DNA of 42,433 bases from Ferrimonas futtsuensis DSM 18154 (GTDB taxonomy: Bacteria > Pseudomonadota > Gammaproteobacteria > Enterobacterales > Shewanellaceae), in the NCBI RefSeq assembly GCF_000422645.1, contig NZ_AUGL01000031.1, positions 1 to 42,433 on the forward strand, in the 5' to 3' direction. The first letter of the stretch is position 1; each line of letters begins with the position of its first letter. This document shows positions 26,749 to 36,747 of this stretch, one piece after another. The notes beneath the pieces are model-generated. The model saw nothing but the letters and a program-made list of their open reading frames with translations. It was not told the origin of the DNA and made no database searches. Position numbers and translations under genes: made by a program.

Positions 26749-28203
26749 ATGAGAGAAGTAGAGTTCAGAACCATAGACAGGTTGTTTATCAAACTGACGC
26801 TGAACGAGAAATTTTGGGTGCTGTTCCTGATGGCCGCGTTGGCGGTGATGGGCGTAGCCACCAAGGGCTATCTGGACGTCAGTCGCCTGGCGGAGCAGAA
26901 GAGCCTGGCTCAGGCCCAGGGGCAACTGACCTCTGCAGTGAAGGTGGTGAACAGTCTCAAGGGCGATGCCAGGGAGCAGGCTGTGGCAGCTCTGGGCTTG
27001 AAGCTCAACGGCCTCAGCGGTGAGCCGCGTCGTCAGGGCGAGCGCATCATTGTCAGTGCCCCCCTGGCTGGTGGCGGCCACAGCGAGTTGTCCATGGCGG
27101 TGCCCGCTGAAGAGGCACAGCTGAAATCCCAGGCTCTGACCCGGGTGGGCCTTAGTGCTCTGCTGCTTATTCCCATCGCGCTGTTCAGCTACTGGCTGGC
27201 CACTTTCCTGGGCGGTGCCCTGTGGGTGAAACACCAGGCGATTCAACGCATCGCCGATGGGGATCTCACCTCTCGTCTCGGCTTTCACGTGGGCCGCGAG
27301 GAGTTTGGTATCATCGGTCACCAGCTGGATCGCACCATGGATACTCTGAGTGAACTGGTGAGTACGGTGCAGAACAGCTCTGCCACCCTCAATCAGAGCG
27401 CGTCGGTCTTCAGCGCCGACAGTCGCAACAGCCAGGATCAGATCGCCTCCCAGTACAGCTCTCTGGATTCTGTGGCCACCGCCATGGAGGAGATGAGTGC
27501 CACCGCTAAGGACATTTCCAACCTGGCGCAGCAGACCTCCACTCAACTGGAGCAGGATGGTCATAAGGTGGCCCAGAGCAACGAGAAGGTGCAAAACGCC
27601 ATCGTTGAGACCACCGAACTGGCGGATAAGACCGATGCGGCTTCGGTGACGGTGAATAACCTCACCGCCAAAGCCACCGAGATCAATGAAGTGATCACCA
27701 CCATCAACGCCATCAGTGAGCAGACCAACCTGTTGGCACTGAACGCGGCCATCGAGGCGGCTCGCGCCGGTGAGCAGGGGCGTGGATTTGCGGTGGTGGC
27801 CGACGAGGTACGCACCCTGGCCAGCCGCACTCAGCAGGCCACCGTCGAGATTCAGGCGATGATCGACAACCTGCAGACCGAAACCCGCGGCATTGCCGAC
27901 ATCACCTCCCATACCCTGAAGCAGGCCCACCATAGCCGAGAGCTGATCAGTGAAATTGGCCAGGACGTGAACGCCATCGCCGACTCCGCCCGTGGTGTGA
28001 TGGAGATGAGTGCCCAGATCGTGGCCGCGGTGGAGCAGCAGACCGCGGCGGCCAATGACATTGCGTCGGAGCTGTATGACATCCGAGGCCAGTCCAACGC
28101 CATCCGCACCAGTGCCGAGCAGTCTGCGGTGAGCGTGAGCGAACTGGCGGAAAGCTCCCTGCAACTGGGAGAGATATTGAAGAAGTACCGCACCCAGGCG
28201 TAA
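26749..28203 (+). CDS. Methyl-accepting chemotaxis protein
   Basis: A transmembrane chemoreceptor that controls CheA kinase. 484 residues. TM1 is at about 15-36 ([21 protein letters not shown]), a short periplasmic region of about 90 residues follows, and TM2 is at about 130-155 ([21 protein letters not shown]). A HAMP domain ([20 protein letters not shown]) comes next, then the cytoplasmic coiled coil. The hairpin tip [36 protein letters not shown] is intact. No C-terminal pentapeptide (NWETF-like) is present, so CheR/CheB docking must occur otherwise. The sensory part is too small for a dCache domain; ligand unknown. I prefer ATG 26749 (GAGGGG five bases upstream) over ATG 26737. Confidence 0.94.
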   Translation: MREVEFRTIDRLFIKLTLNEKFWVLFLMAALAVMGVATKGYLDVSRLAEQKSLAQAQGQLTSAVKVVNSLKGDAREQAVAALGLKLNGLSGEPRRQGERIIVSAPLAGGGHSELSMAVPAEEAQLKSQALTRVGLSALLLIPIALFSYWLATFLGGALWVKHQAIQRIADGDLTSRLGFHVGREEFGIIGHQLDRTMDTLSELVSTVQNSSATLNQSASVFSADSRNSQDQIASQYSSLDSVATAMEEMSATAKDISNLAQQTSTQLEQDGHKVAQSNEKVQNAIVETTELADKTDAASVTVNNLTAKATEINEVITTINAISEQTNLLALNAAIEAARAGEQGRGFAVVADEVRTLASRTQQATVEIQAMIDNLQTETRGIADITSHTLKQAHHSRELISEIGQDVNAIADSARGVMEMSAQIVAAVEQQTAAANDIASELYDIRGQSNAIRTSAEQSAVSVSELAESSLQLGEILKKYRTQA

Positions 28204-28220
28204 GGGAGCGGGATTGCACC

Positions 28221-28245
28221 GGGGAGCTCAGGCTCCCCTTTTTTT
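28221..28245 (+). terminator. Terminator after the chemoreceptor gene
   Basis: GGGGAGC (28221-28227) pairs with GCTCCCC (28232-28238), followed by seven T. Confidence 0.88.
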
Positions 28246-28297
28246 GGCGTGTCTACCCTGATACCCTGCGGGCATCTGAGTAGAGTGAGATTGTGAT

Positions 28298-28744
28298 ATG
28301 ACCATCTGGGTCGACGCCGACGCCTGTCCTGTCGTCATTAAAGAGATTCTGTTCCGCGCCGCGGATCGCACCCAAACACCTGTGGTGCTGGTGGCCAACC
28401 GGGGCATGCGCACGCCGCCTTCAGCCTGGATACGGGTGCAGGTGGTGCCGGCAGGGTTTGACGTAGCGGACAACGAAATCGTCAAGCAGGTGCAGCCGGG
28501 GGAGATGGTGATCACCAGTGACATCCCGCTGGCGGCAGAGGTGATTGAGAAGGGCGCAGAAGCCCTCAGCCCCAGGGGGGAGGAGTTCAATGCGGGGAAC
28601 ATCCGCGGTCGTCTCAATATGCGTGACTTCATGGATACCATGCGTGCCAGCGGGGTACAGACCGGCGGGCCACCGCCCCTGAGTCAGCAGGAGCGCCAGT
28701 CCTTTGCCAACGCTCTGGACCGTTACCTGGCAAAGCTTAAATAA
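28298..28744 (+). CDS. yaiI: YaiI/YqxD family protein (UPF0178, DUF188)
   Basis: 148 residues, matching Escherichia coli YaiI along its length. It begins [17 protein letters not shown], with the PIN-like acidic N-terminus. [25 protein letters not shown], and [18 protein letters not shown] are hallmark blocks. A PIN/NYN-like nuclease fold has been suggested for the family, but its function is not established. It is a single-gene unit between two terminators. G+C content and codon use match the neighbours. Confidence 0.94.
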   Translation: MTIWVDADACPVVIKEILFRAADRTQTPVVLVANRGMRTPPSAWIRVQVVPAGFDVADNEIVKQVQPGEMVITSDIPLAAEVIEKGAEALSPRGEEFNAGNIRGRLNMRDFMDTMRASGVQTGGPPPLSQQERQSFANALDRYLAKLK

Positions 28745-28772
28745 AAAAGAACCCGGCCAATTGGCCGGGTTC
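28742..28772. terminator. Terminator between yaiI and the M2 peptidase gene
   Basis: GAACCCGGCC and GGCCGGGTTC pair around AATT (28749-28772). On the minus strand a T run follows (plus-strand A at 28742-28747), so it is strongest for the peptidase gene. It may also stop yaiI transcription. Confidence 0.85.
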
Positions 28773-28791
28773 TGGGTTTCTGCGCCTTGGT

Positions 28792-30627
28792 TTACCAACC
28801 GCACTGGCGGCCTGCGGCCTGGTTTTGCTGGTCCAGCCAGGTGTGCAGCGGCTTGAAGTAGTTGAGGATGGCATCACCACTCATCTTCTCCGAGCCGGTG
28901 ACCATGGCCAGGGCCTGAGGCCAGGGCTGGGACAGGCCGGATTCGAGCATGGTGTTCAGCTTGGCCCCCGCTTCCTGGTTGCCGTAGATGGAGCAGCGGT
29001 GAATGTCGCCCTCGTAGCCTGCGGTGTCGCACAGGGACTGATGGAACTGGAACTGCAGGATGTGCGCCAGGAAGTAGCGGGTGTAGGGCACATTGCCGGG
29101 TACGTGGTATTTGGCACCCGGGTCGAAGTCCGTTTCGGTGCGCGCCACCGGACTGGCGATGCCCTGATACTTGGCGCGCAGTTCCCACCAGGCCTGGTTA
29201 TAGTTCTCCGGGGTGATGTCGCCGGAGAACACCTTCCAGCGCCACTGGTCAATCATCAGGCCGAAGGGGAGAAAGGCCACCTTATCCAGGGCCTGGCGCA
29301 GCAGCAAACCGATATCGGCATCGGCACTGGGCACCTCCTCCAGCAGGCCGATCTGCTTCAGGTAGCTTGGGGTGATGGAGAGGGCGATGGTGTCACCAAT
29401 GGCTTCGTGGAAGCCATCGTTGGCGCTGTCCTTAAACAGGAAGGGCTGGTTCTTGTAGGCACGCTGGTAGATGTTGTGCCCCAGTTCATGATGAATCACC
29501 ACGAAGTCCTCGGCGTTTTTCTGGATGCACATCTTGATGCGGATGTCGTCTTCGTTATCCAAGTCCCAGGCGCTGGCGTGACACACCACGTCACGGTCCT
29601 GAGGCTCGACAAACAGGGAACGTTCCCAGAAGGTCTGAGGCAGGGGCTCGAAGCCCAGTGAGGTGAAGAACTGCTCCCCCTGCTCCACCATCTTGATCTC
29701 GTCGTAGTCGTGTTTGGCCAGCAGCGCGGTCAGATCAAAGCCGGGGTCCGCCTTTTCCGGGGCCACCAGATCGTAGATGTTGCCCCACTGCTGAGACCAG
29801 AGATTCCCCAGGAGGTGGGCGGGGATCATGCCGTCCTGGGGCACGACGTCGCTGCCATACTCCTCACCCAACTCACCACGCACATAGCAGTGCAGGGCGT
29901 CATACAGCGGCTTCACCTCACCCCAGAGGTTGTCCAGCTCTTTGGGGAACTGGGCGGCGGGCATGTCGTACTTGGAGCGCCACAGCTCTCCCACATCCTG
30001 GTAACCCAACTGCTTGGCCCCTTCGTTGGCCAGCTCTACCTGGCGGGTAAACAGGGGACGCATCGGCTTGGCGATCTCACGCCAGCCCTGCCACACCTCC
30101 AGCAGCTGCTCCGGATCCCGGGAGGTGGCCATCAGCGAGGAGATCTGTGGCTGACCCAGGCAGTCACCGTTTGCCATGCAGTAGCGGCCTTTGCCATAGA
30201 GGCCACCGAGTTCGGCGTTGAGTTTGGCCAGCTCTTCGCTTTTGGCCGGACTGTCGGGGGAGGGCAGCACTATGGTGCGCTTGAGCACCTCCAGTTTGCG
30301 CAGCTCCTCCTGGGTCAGGCCCTGAGTGTCCGCCTTAGCGGCGAGGCTGGCGTACTCCACCGCTTTGTCGTTGAAGCGGCGCTCGGCGTCGGAGGCCAGG
30401 GCGGCGGTGTCTTCGGTGATGAAGTTGCTGTAGATCCAGGCGGCGCGGCCGGACTCCTCAATCAGGTTGGAGAGATCCGCTTCGGCGTTGGCGATGAATT
30501 CGCTGGTGCTGGGTTGGGGTGCCTGGTTCGCGTCGGCTTTTTCGTTGGATTTTTCGGCCGGTGCGCAGGCGGTGAGCAGCGCAAGTGCCACGGCCGACAG
30601 GGCCATGGGAGATCGCATAAGAGCCAT
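28792..30627 (-). CDS. M2-family peptidyl-dipeptidase (ACE-like) lipoprotein
   Basis: A zinc metallopeptidase that removes C-terminal dipeptides, homologous to angiotensin-converting enzyme and to bacterial Dcp-like M2 enzymes. 611 residues. The zinc site is HELGH at 380-384 with the third ligand Glu408 in DGFHEAIGD, exactly the 24-residue spacing of ACE (His387 to Glu411). The substrate-stabilising region near the C-terminus (FDPGAKYHVPGNVPYTRYF) contains the conserved His and Tyr. The N-terminus is a lipoprotein signal with lipobox LLTAC (Cys21), so the enzyme should be anchored in the envelope, probably facing the periplasm. ATG 30627 follows AAAGGAAAG. A terminator ends the unit; no partner gene is nearby. 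Confidence 0.94.
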   Translation of the reverse strand: MALMRSPMALSAVALALLTACAPAEKSNEKADANQAPQPSTSEFIANAEADLSNLIEESGRAAWIYSNFITEDTAALASDAERRFNDKAVEYASLAAKADTQGLTQEELRKLEVLKRTIVLPSPDSPAKSEELAKLNAELGGLYGKGRYCMANGDCLGQPQISSLMATSRDPEQLLEVWQGWREIAKPMRPLFTRQVELANEGAKQLGYQDVGELWRSKYDMPAAQFPKELDNLWGEVKPLYDALHCYVRGELGEEYGSDVVPQDGMIPAHLLGNLWSQQWGNIYDLVAPEKADPGFDLTALLAKHDYDEIKMVEQGEQFFTSLGFEPLPQTFWERSLFVEPQDRDVVCHASAWDLDNEDDIRIKMCIQKNAEDFVVIHHELGHNIYQRAYKNQPFLFKDSANDGFHEAIGDTIALSITPSYLKQIGLLEEVPSADADIGLLLRQALDKVAFLPFGLMIDQWRWKVFSGDITPENYNQAWWELRAKYQGIASPVARTETDFDPGAKYHVPGNVPYTRYFLAHILQFQFHQSLCDTAGYEGDIHRCSIYGNQEAGAKLNTMLESGLSQPWPQALAMVTGSEKMSGDAILNYFKPLHTWLDQQNQAAGRQCGW

Positions 30628-30823
30628 AGAGCTTTCCTTTGCTTGTGGTTGTTGTTGATCTGTGCGGCATTCTAGTATGCCAGCCCAGGTGTGAAAAGCG
30701 ACAATGCTGTGTGACCCTAATTCGCAAGGGATTTACTGCTAACGCCTGGAAAAGGCGGGATTATTCTTAAGTTCAAACAGTTTGCCCTTGGCTGCTTTGA
30801 CATTACCCAGGCCGCAGAGTAAG

Positions 30824-30841
30824 TTAAAACAAGTGTTTTAA
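30824..30841. promoter_or_regulatory. PsrA-type operator before psrA-fadE
   Basis: TTAAAACAAGTGTTTTAA is a palindrome apart from the two central bases. It fits the published PsrA box pattern AAACAnnTGTTT (as I recall it) except for one A/T swap in each arm. It ends 16 bases before the psrA ATG, over the probable promoter, so autoregulation and control of fadE are likely. Confidence 0.65.
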
Positions 30842-30857
30842 TCAGGAAGGCGCACAC

Positions 30858-31523
30858 ATGTCTAATAAGCAAGGTACAAAGTCTCGTATCTTGGACGCTG
30901 CGGAAAGATTGTTTGCAGAACGTGGGTTTGCGGATACCTCGCTGCGACTGATCACCAGCAAGGCGGAGGTGAATCTCGCCTCGGTCAATTACCATTTCGG
31001 CTCCAAGAAGGAGCTGATACAGGCTGTACTGGCGCGCTACCTGGACCAGTTTATGCCTGCCTGTGAGGAGGCCCTGGCTGAGCTTGATGGTCAGTCCGAG
31101 CTGAGCGTGTCTGCCATTTTCGAAAGCCTGGTTCAGCCGCTGTTGTCGCTGGACCAGTTGCGCAATCGCGGCTCGACCATATTTCTGCAGCTGTTGGGGC
31201 GTGGCTACATCGAGAGCCAGGGCCATCTGCGCTGGTTTGTCACCACCCACTACGGCAAGCCCCTGGAGCTGATCGTCAAACTGATTCACCAGGTGGATAA
31301 GGATATCGACGATGCAGAGCTGTTCTGGCGCCTGCACTTTACCCTGGGCACCATGGTGTTCACCATGGCCTCTCTGGATGCATTGAACGACATCGCCCAG
31401 GCCGATTTTGATCAGCAAAACGACGTGGAGTCGGTGATCAAGAGATTGATCCCCTACGTGGCTGCAGGCGTGGTCGCCCCGGCTCCCCATCTGTCAAGGA
31501 CACAGATTAAGGAAGTATCATGA
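30858..31523 (+). CDS. psrA: TetR-family fatty-acid-responsive regulator PsrA
   Basis: 221 residues. The N-terminal TetR helix-turn-helix (SRILDAAERLFAERGFADTSLRLITSKAEVNLASVNYHFGSKKELI) is almost identical to Pseudomonas PsrA, and the C-terminal ligand domain keeps LLGRGYIESQGHLR and LFWRLHFTLGTMVFTM. PsrA senses long-chain fatty acids or acyl-CoA and controls beta-oxidation genes in Pseudomonas and Shewanella. The gene is upstream of fadE and overlaps it by four bases. A PsrA-like palindrome lies before it. ATG 30858 follows AGGAAGG. Confidence 0.93.
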   Translation: MSNKQGTKSRILDAAERLFAERGFADTSLRLITSKAEVNLASVNYHFGSKKELIQAVLARYLDQFMPACEEALAELDGQSELSVSAIFESLVQPLLSLDQLRNRGSTIFLQLLGRGYIESQGHLRWFVTTHYGKPLELIVKLIHQVDKDIDDAELFWRLHFTLGTMVFTMASLDALNDIAQADFDQQNDVESVIKRLIPYVAAGVVAPAPHLSRTQIKEVS

Positions 31524-33796
31524 CGCTGTTTATTCTGGTAATCATCGCCCTGCTGGTGTTGTTTGGCGTGACGGACATTCGCCGACAGTTCATCACCAAG
31601 CCGGTGTTTTCCTTCTTTAGAAAGGTTTTGCCGCCTCTTTCCCAGACCGAACGGGAAGCGATGGAAGCGGGCACCGTCTGGTGGGATGGCGAACTGTTCT
31701 CCGGTCGCCCCGATTGGCAGCAGCTGCACAATATGCCTGCCTCCGAACTGACCGGTGAGGAGCGCGCCTTCCTGGATAACCAGGTGAACACCCTGCTGAA
31801 GATGCTGGACGATCACCAGACGGTCCAGGGCGACAAGGACCTGCCGAAAGAGGTGTGGGATTACCTGAAGCAGGAGCGGTTCTTCTCCATGATCATCCCC
31901 CGGGCCTACGGCGGCCTGGACTTCTCCGCACTGGCGGCGTCCACCATAGTGGCGCAGATTGCCTCTCGCAGTCTGACTGCCGCCATCACCGTGATGGTGC
32001 CCAACTCCCTGGGACCGGGTGAACTGTTGGCCCACTATGGCACTGAAGAGCAGAAACAGCGCTGGTTGCCTGGCCTGGCCGAAGGTTCTGAGGTTCCCTG
32101 CTTTGCTCTGACCGGTCCGGAAGCGGGCTCCGATGCTGGCGCCATTCCCGACAGCGGTGTGGTGTGCATGGGTGAGTTTGAAGGCAAAGAGGTCCTCGGC
32201 CTCAAGCTGAACTGGGATAAGCGCTACATCACCCTGGCCCCTGTGGCCACGGTGTTGGGGCTGGCGTTCAAGATGCGCGACCCGGATGGGCTGCTGGGGG
32301 ATAAGAAGGAGATTGGCATCACCTGTGCGCTGATCCCCGCCGACCATCCTGGTGTAGAGCTGGGTAATCGTCACAATCCGCTGAACATGGCCTTTATGAA
32401 CGGCACCACCCGGGGCAAGGATGTGTTCATCCCCCTGGAGTGGATCATTGGTGGTCCGGACTACGCCGGTCGCGGCTGGCGGATGTTGGTGGAGTGTCTC
32501 TCCGCTGGCCGTGGCATCTCCCTGCCTGCGCTGGCGACCTCGGCGGCCCATATGGCCACCCGGACTACGTCGGCCTACTGCGGCGTGCGTCAGCAGTTTG
32601 GGGTGAATATTGGCCAGTTCGAAGGGGTCCAGGAGGCGCTGGCGCGCATCGTCGGCAACACCTATCTGCTTGAGGCGGCGCGTAAGATGACCGTCGGTGC
32701 CATCGACATGAAGCAGAAGCCCTCGGTGGTGACCGCCATTGCCAAGTACCACATGACCGAGCTGGGTCGCTCCATCATCAACGACGCCATGGACATCCAC
32801 GGCGGCAAGGGGATTCAGCTGGGGCCCAAGAACTACCTGGGGCACCAGTATATGGCTCAGCCGGTTTCCATCACCGTTGAGGGGGCCAACATCCTCACCC
32901 GTAACCTGATGATCTTCGGCCAGGGTGCCACCCGCTGCCACCCCTATGTGCTGTCCGAGATGGAAGCGGTGGCGATGGAGGACAAGGATCAGGCACTGAA
33001 GGTGTTTGACGGTCTGCTGCTCTCCCACATGATTCACGGTGCCCGCAACGCCCTGGTGTCTCTGGGCAGTGCCCTGACCGGCTCCCGCTTCAACAATGCA
33101 CCTGTAGCCGGTGATACGGCTCAGCACTACCGCAATCTGGGTCGCCTCAGTGCCAACCTGGCATTGATGTCGGATCTGGCCATGGCCACTCTCGGTGGCA
33201 GCCTGAAGCAGAAGGAGATGATCTCCGCTCGTCTGGGTGATGTGCTTAGCCAGCTGTACCTGGCCTCTGCGGTGCTGCGTCACTACGAAGCGGAAGGGCG
33301 CCAGCAGGGGGACCTGCCGCTGGTGCACTATTCGGTGGCGCGTTGCACCCACCTGGCCGCCAAGGCGATGGAGGAGGTGATTCGCAACTTCCCAAGCCTG
33401 CCGGCACGCTGGCTGGCCAAGGTGATGATCTTCCCCATCGGCAACCATTTCCATATGCCCTCCGATGAGTTGGCGCAGCAGGTGTGCGACACCGTGGCTC
33501 AGCCCGGTGTGCTGCGTGAGCGGCTGACTCACCTTTGCCCGGTACCTGAAGGGCTGAACGACGGCATCAGCGAAGTGGAGTCTGCCTTCCTGGCTCTTCA
33601 TAAGCAGCAGCCGCAGATGAAGAAGATCAAGCAGGCGATGCGCCAGGGTACCCTGGCCAAGCAGGCGATCACCCCGGAGGTGATTGAGCAGGCCAGAGAG
33701 GAGGAGGTGCTGACCGAATCGGAAGCCTGTGAGCTGATGACCGCCTGGACGCTGCGCACCGCAGCCATCCATGTGGACGAGTTCGCCACCCTCTAG
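31520..33796 (+). CDS. fadE: Acyl-CoA dehydrogenase FadE
   Basis: The FAD-dependent enzyme of the first beta-oxidation step, oxidising acyl-CoA to trans-2-enoyl-CoA. 758 residues, the large enteric/Shewanella FadE type (Escherichia coli about 814). It has an N-terminal hydrophobic segment (MTLFILVIIALLVLFGVTDI), then the dehydrogenase core. Motifs include FALTGPEAGSDAGAIPD, CLSAGRGISLPA and the IHGGKGIQLGPKNYLG segment, and a large C-terminal extension is typical of this group. Its ATG overlaps the psrA stop (ATGA), so they form one operon. The electron acceptor, ETF, is not in the window. Confidence 0.96.
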   Translation: MTLFILVIIALLVLFGVTDIRRQFITKPVFSFFRKVLPPLSQTEREAMEAGTVWWDGELFSGRPDWQQLHNMPASELTGEERAFLDNQVNTLLKMLDDHQTVQGDKDLPKEVWDYLKQERFFSMIIPRAYGGLDFSALAASTIVAQIASRSLTAAITVMVPNSLGPGELLAHYGTEEQKQRWLPGLAEGSEVPCFALTGPEAGSDAGAIPDSGVVCMGEFEGKEVLGLKLNWDKRYITLAPVATVLGLAFKMRDPDGLLGDKKEIGITCALIPADHPGVELGNRHNPLNMAFMNGTTRGKDVFIPLEWIIGGPDYAGRGWRMLVECLSAGRGISLPALATSAAHMATRTTSAYCGVRQQFGVNIGQFEGVQEALARIVGNTYLLEAARKMTVGAIDMKQKPSVVTAIAKYHMTELGRSIINDAMDIHGGKGIQLGPKNYLGHQYMAQPVSITVEGANILTRNLMIFGQGATRCHPYVLSEMEAVAMEDKDQALKVFDGLLLSHMIHGARNALVSLGSALTGSRFNNAPVAGDTAQHYRNLGRLSANLALMSDLAMATLGGSLKQKEMISARLGDVLSQLYLASAVLRHYEAEGRQQGDLPLVHYSVARCTHLAAKAMEEVIRNFPSLPARWLAKVMIFPIGNHFHMPSDELAQQVCDTVAQPGVLRERLTHLCPVPEGLNDGISEVESAFLALHKQQPQMKKIKQAMRQGTLAKQAITPEVIEQAREEEVLTESEACELMTAWTLRTAAIHVDEFATL

Positions 33797-33810
33797 GGGC
33801 AGCGATGGAA

Positions 33811-33838
33811 AAGGGCCGGCATATAGCCGGCCTTTTTT
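33811..33838 (+). terminator. Terminator after fadE
   Basis: GGCCGGC (33814-33820) pairs with GCCGGCC (33826-33832) around ATATA, extended by A-T pairs and followed by six T. Confidence 0.9.
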
Positions 33839-34041
33839 GTGCCCTCATCTGAAGTGATTGACGTGTCCAGGCGTTTGCAGAAAAGAGGGGCATTGGGTCT
33901 TGTGACCTGATAGGGCATGGCCGGTGTCTCTGCTCAGAGTCAGTTGTCTCAGGTGTCGTCGCTGCTTCAAGAGTGGATCGTAGCAGGGCATTTGAGATGG
34001 GGTGCGTACTTTTGGGGGCAGAGTGGTTTCCGAATTGGAAA

Positions 34042-34068
34042 CAAAAAAGGGTTGGCCAAAGCCAACCC
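34042..34068 (-). terminator. Terminator after pykA
   Basis: On the minus strand GGGTTGGC pairs with GCCAACCC around a short loop (plus arms 34049-34056 and 34061-34068). A T run follows (plus-strand A at 34043-34048). Confidence 0.88.
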
Positions 34069-34090
34069 TTAATCATCTGTTCAGTAGAGA

Positions 34091-35527
34091 TTACTCGACT
34101 ACAACAACCTTGGTGGTGTTGGTGCCGCCGATGGTCTCCATCATGTCACCCTTGGTAACCAGAACCATGTCGCCGCTGTTCAGCAAGCCAGCTTCTTTGA
34201 TCTCGGTGATGGCAGCCGCCACCATGTGACCAGGAGTGTGCTCGGTGGAGTCGAAGCGTACAGGGTACACACCACGGTACAGGGCCATGCGGGCCAGGGT
34301 GGCGTCGTGACGAGACAGGGCAATGATGGGCAGGCCGGAGGTGATGCGGCTCATGATCATCGGAGTGTTGCCAGACTCGGTCAGGGCGACAATGGCCTTA
34401 ACGCCTTCCAGGTGGTTGGCGGCGTACATGGTGGCCAGGGCGATGGTCTCTTCAACGGTCTTGAAGCGCTCATCCAGACGGTGGCCGGAAACCTGAACAC
34501 GGGGGTTCTTTTCGGCGCCGATACACACGCTGGCCATCGCCTTCACGGTCTCTTCAGGGAAGTCACCGGCGGCGGTTTCGGCAGACAGCATGACCGCGTC
34601 GGTACCATCGAGGACGGCGTTGGCCACGTCCATCACTTCGGCACGGGTCGGCATCGGGGCGGTGATCATGGACTCCATCATCTGGGTCGCGGTGATCACA
34701 ACACGGTTCAGCTGACGGCAGCGGGCGATCAGCTTCTTCTGTACGCCCATCAGCTCGGCATCACCGATCTCAACACCCAGGTCACCACGGGCAACCATTA
34801 CGGCGTCGGAGGCCAGGATCACGTCGTCCATGGCTTCGTCGGTGGCAACGGCCTCGGCGCGCTCTACTTTGGAAACGATGTGGGCATTGCAGCCAGCTTC
34901 GCGAGCCAGTTCGCGAGCGTAGTGCAGATCTTCACCGGTGCGTGGGAAGGACACGGCCAGGTAGTCCACGCCAATCTTGGCAGCGGTCTTGATGTCAGCC
35001 TTGTCTTTCTCGGTCAGGGCTGCTGCGGAGAGACCGCCACCCTGCTTGTTGATGCCTTTGTTGTTGGACAGAGGGCCGGCGACGGTCACGGTGGTGATAA
35101 CGCGGTTGCCTTCTACCTTCTCAACACGAAGCTGAACACGGCCGTCATCCAGCAGCAGGATGTCGCCGGTGTCTACGTCCTGAGGCAGGGTTTTGTAGTC
35201 CAGACCTACTTGATGCTCATCGCCTTCGCCTTTGGCGAGATCGCTGTCCAGTACGAAGGTGTGGCCCAGGGGCAGGTGCACCTTGCCGTCCTTAAAGGTG
35301 GATACTCGAATCTTGGGACCCTGCAGGTCGCCGAGGATGGCCACGTGGCGGTTGTGCTTGGCAGCAAGTTCGCGTACCTCGTTGGCGCGCTGAATGTGAT
35401 CCTCAGGGCTGCCGTGGGAAAAGTTCATCCGTACGACGTTGGCGCCGGCGAGGATGATCTTCTCCAGGTTGCCGTCGCGATCAGTCGCTGGACCCAACGT
35501 GGTTACGATCTTAGTTCTTCTGAGCAT
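34091..35527 (-). CDS. pykA: Pyruvate kinase, PykA type
   Basis: Converts phosphoenolpyruvate and ADP to pyruvate and ATP. 478 residues, matching Escherichia coli PykA (480; the AMP/sugar-phosphate-activated isoform) more than PykF. It begins [20 protein letters not shown]. The active-site blocks are [42 protein letters not shown] and [11 protein letters not shown]. The allosteric C-domain ends GSTNTT-like ([12 protein letters not shown]). The frame also has an ATG four codons earlier (35539), but GGAG lies six bases before the ATG at 35527 and E. coli PykA begins similarly. A candidate HexR box lies in the promoter. The gene is a divergent partner of neither neighbour; hexR is transcribed toward it. 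Confidence 0.96.
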   Translation of the reverse strand: MLRRTKIVTTLGPATDRDGNLEKIILAGANVVRMNFSHGSPEDHIQRANEVRELAAKHNRHVAILGDLQGPKIRVSTFKDGKVHLPLGHTFVLDSDLAKGEGDEHQVGLDYKTLPQDVDTGDILLLDDGRVQLRVEKVEGNRVITTVTVAGPLSNNKGINKQGGGLSAAALTEKDKADIKTAAKIGVDYLAVSFPRTGEDLHYARELAREAGCNAHIVSKVERAEAVATDEAMDDVILASDAVMVARGDLGVEIGDAELMGVQKKLIARCRQLNRVVITATQMMESMITAPMPTRAEVMDVANAVLDGTDAVMLSAETAAGDFPEETVKAMASVCIGAEKNPRVQVSGHRLDERFKTVEETIALATMYAANHLEGVKAIVALTESGNTPMIMSRITSGLPIIALSRHDATLARMALYRGVYPVRFDSTEHTPGHMVAAAITEIKEAGLLNSGDMVLVTKGDMMETIGGTNTTKVVVVE

Positions 35528-35602
35528 AGGTAACTCCATCAGAATACTGGCTCTAAAGTTTAAGTTGATGAAACTCCCGACCTTATGGCTGAAAGTTCAA
35601 CA

Positions 35603-35617
35603 TGAAAGAAAATTACG
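35603..35617 (-). promoter_or_regulatory. Candidate HexR box in the pykA promoter
   Basis: Minus strand CGTAATTTTCTTTCA matches 12 of 15 positions of the HexR consensus as I recall it (TGTAATTWWWTTACA). It lies immediately downstream of the -10 box TATAAT at 35621-35626, a place where bound HexR would repress. Confidence 0.4.
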
Positions 35618-35620
35618 TAA

Positions 35621-35626
35621 ATTATA
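35621..35626 (-). promoter_or_regulatory. Probable -10 box of pykA
   Basis: A perfect TATAAT on the minus strand about 95 bases before the pykA start. No strong -35 hexamer lies at normal spacing; TTGTCA is present but only 12 bases upstream. Confidence 0.4.
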
Positions 35627-35719
35627 GATGTTGCCGCATGACAAAAATGTGACCTGGCGCAAGGTCGACAAGCCTAAGGAAGCATTTTGTTGAGGTCAAG
35701 TGTAGTCGTTGTGACAAAG

Positions 35720-35754
35720 AAAATGCCGCTGAGTGGGATTCACAGCGGCATTTT
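35720..35754 (-). terminator. Terminator after hexR
   Basis: ATGCCGCTG (35723-35731) pairs with CAGCGGCAT (35743-35751), extended by AAA/TTT. Read on the minus strand it ends in TTTTCTTT. It lies about 13 bases beyond the hexR stop. Confidence 0.82.
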
Positions 35755-35766
35755 GGGGAGAGGGGC

Positions 35767-36621
35767 TTACAAATTAGAAGGTTTTTCGAAACGTGATTCG
35801 CGTATCGCTTCTTTGACGCGCTTCAAATTCTCACGGAAGCGCGGGCCACGGCGCAGGGTGAAACCGGTGGCCAAAACATCAATCACCGTCAGGTGCGCCA
35901 GGCGGGACGCCATGGGGATAAACATGTCGGTATCCTCTGGCACCTCCACGCTGACGGCCAGGGTGCTCTCCCGGGCCAGGGGGCTGTCCTTGGCGGTAAT
36001 GGAGATCACCTGGGCGTTGCTTTCGCGGGCCAGGCGCGCCACCTCCACCAGGGCCTTGGTACGGCCTGTGTGGGAGAACAGCACCAGCACGGAGCCGGCG
36101 CTGGCGTTGATGCAGCTCATGCGCATCATCAGCACGTCGTCGAAACAGCTTACCGGCACATTGAACCGGAAGAACTTGTTCTGGGCGTCATGGGCCACGG
36201 AGGAGGAGGCCCCCAGGCCGAAGAAGGAGATGTGCTGAGCCTGGGTGAGGATGTCCACTGCACGATTGATTGCCATGGGATCAATGGATTGGCGTGCAAC
36301 GTCCAGGGCTGCCATGGAAGATTCAAAGATCTTGTTGGTGTAGGAGTCTGGACCGTCATCCTCGTCCACATGACGGGAGACGTATGGAGTGCCGTTGGCC
36401 AGGCTCTGTGCCAAATGTAACTTGAAGTCCGGGAATCCCTTGGTGTCGAGGCGGCGGCAGAAACGGTTCACCGTAGGCTCACTCACGTCTGCCATCTTAG
36501 CCAAGGTGGCTATGCTGGCGTGTATAGCGGTTTGGGGTGAGGTTAAGATGACTTCCGCTACCTTTCGCTCGGACTTACTGAAGTTACTGAGGTTCGTCTG
36601 TATTTTTTCTAGTGTATTCAT
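35767..36621 (-). CDS. hexR: RpiR-family transcriptional regulator HexR
   Basis: 284 residues. The N-terminal RpiR helix-turn-helix domain (about 1-77) includes SIATLAKMADVSEPTVNRFCRRL. The C-terminal SIS sugar-phosphate-binding domain (about 110-250) includes ISFFGLGASSSVAHDAQNKFFR and VLVLFSHTGRTKALVEVA. HexR binds 2-keto-3-deoxy-6-phosphogluconate, the edd product, and in Shewanella and Pseudomonas controls zwf-edd-eda and central carbon genes. The open frame runs to 36690, but ATG 36621 gives the family N-terminus MNTLEKIQTNL. It is divergent from zwf with 267 bases between, and sits next to its likely targets. Confidence 0.94.
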   Translation of the reverse strand: MNTLEKIQTNLSNFSKSERKVAEVILTSPQTAIHASIATLAKMADVSEPTVNRFCRRLDTKGFPDFKLHLAQSLANGTPYVSRHVDEDDGPDSYTNKIFESSMAALDVARQSIDPMAINRAVDILTQAQHISFFGLGASSSVAHDAQNKFFRFNVPVSCFDDVLMMRMSCINASAGSVLVLFSHTGRTKALVEVARLARESNAQVISITAKDSPLARESTLAVSVEVPEDTDMFIPMASRLAHLTVIDVLATGFTLRRGPRFRENLKRVKEAIRESRFEKPSNL

Positions 36622-36747
36622 AAGAATAATCGCCCAGTTAACCGAGAGTACAACTGCGGCTCTTTGCCTGAACACGCCTATAATTGCCAATAAAGCACTG
36701 TATACTGAGGCGTTGCTCTCAGGTTATGAGATGCAGTTAGGATAAGT

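Noticed and set aside
31454-33772. 772-residue open frame antisense to fadE, and similar long antisense frames opposite fadD, his genes, zwf, edd and the MBL gene
   Set aside because: Such frames are expected opposite G+C-rich genes; translations are His/Gln/Leu-rich without domains, and the sense proteins are unmistakable.
33839-34041. A possible small gene between fadE and pykA
   Set aside because: Short frames here have no ribosome-binding site or protein-like composition; the stretch lies between two terminators.
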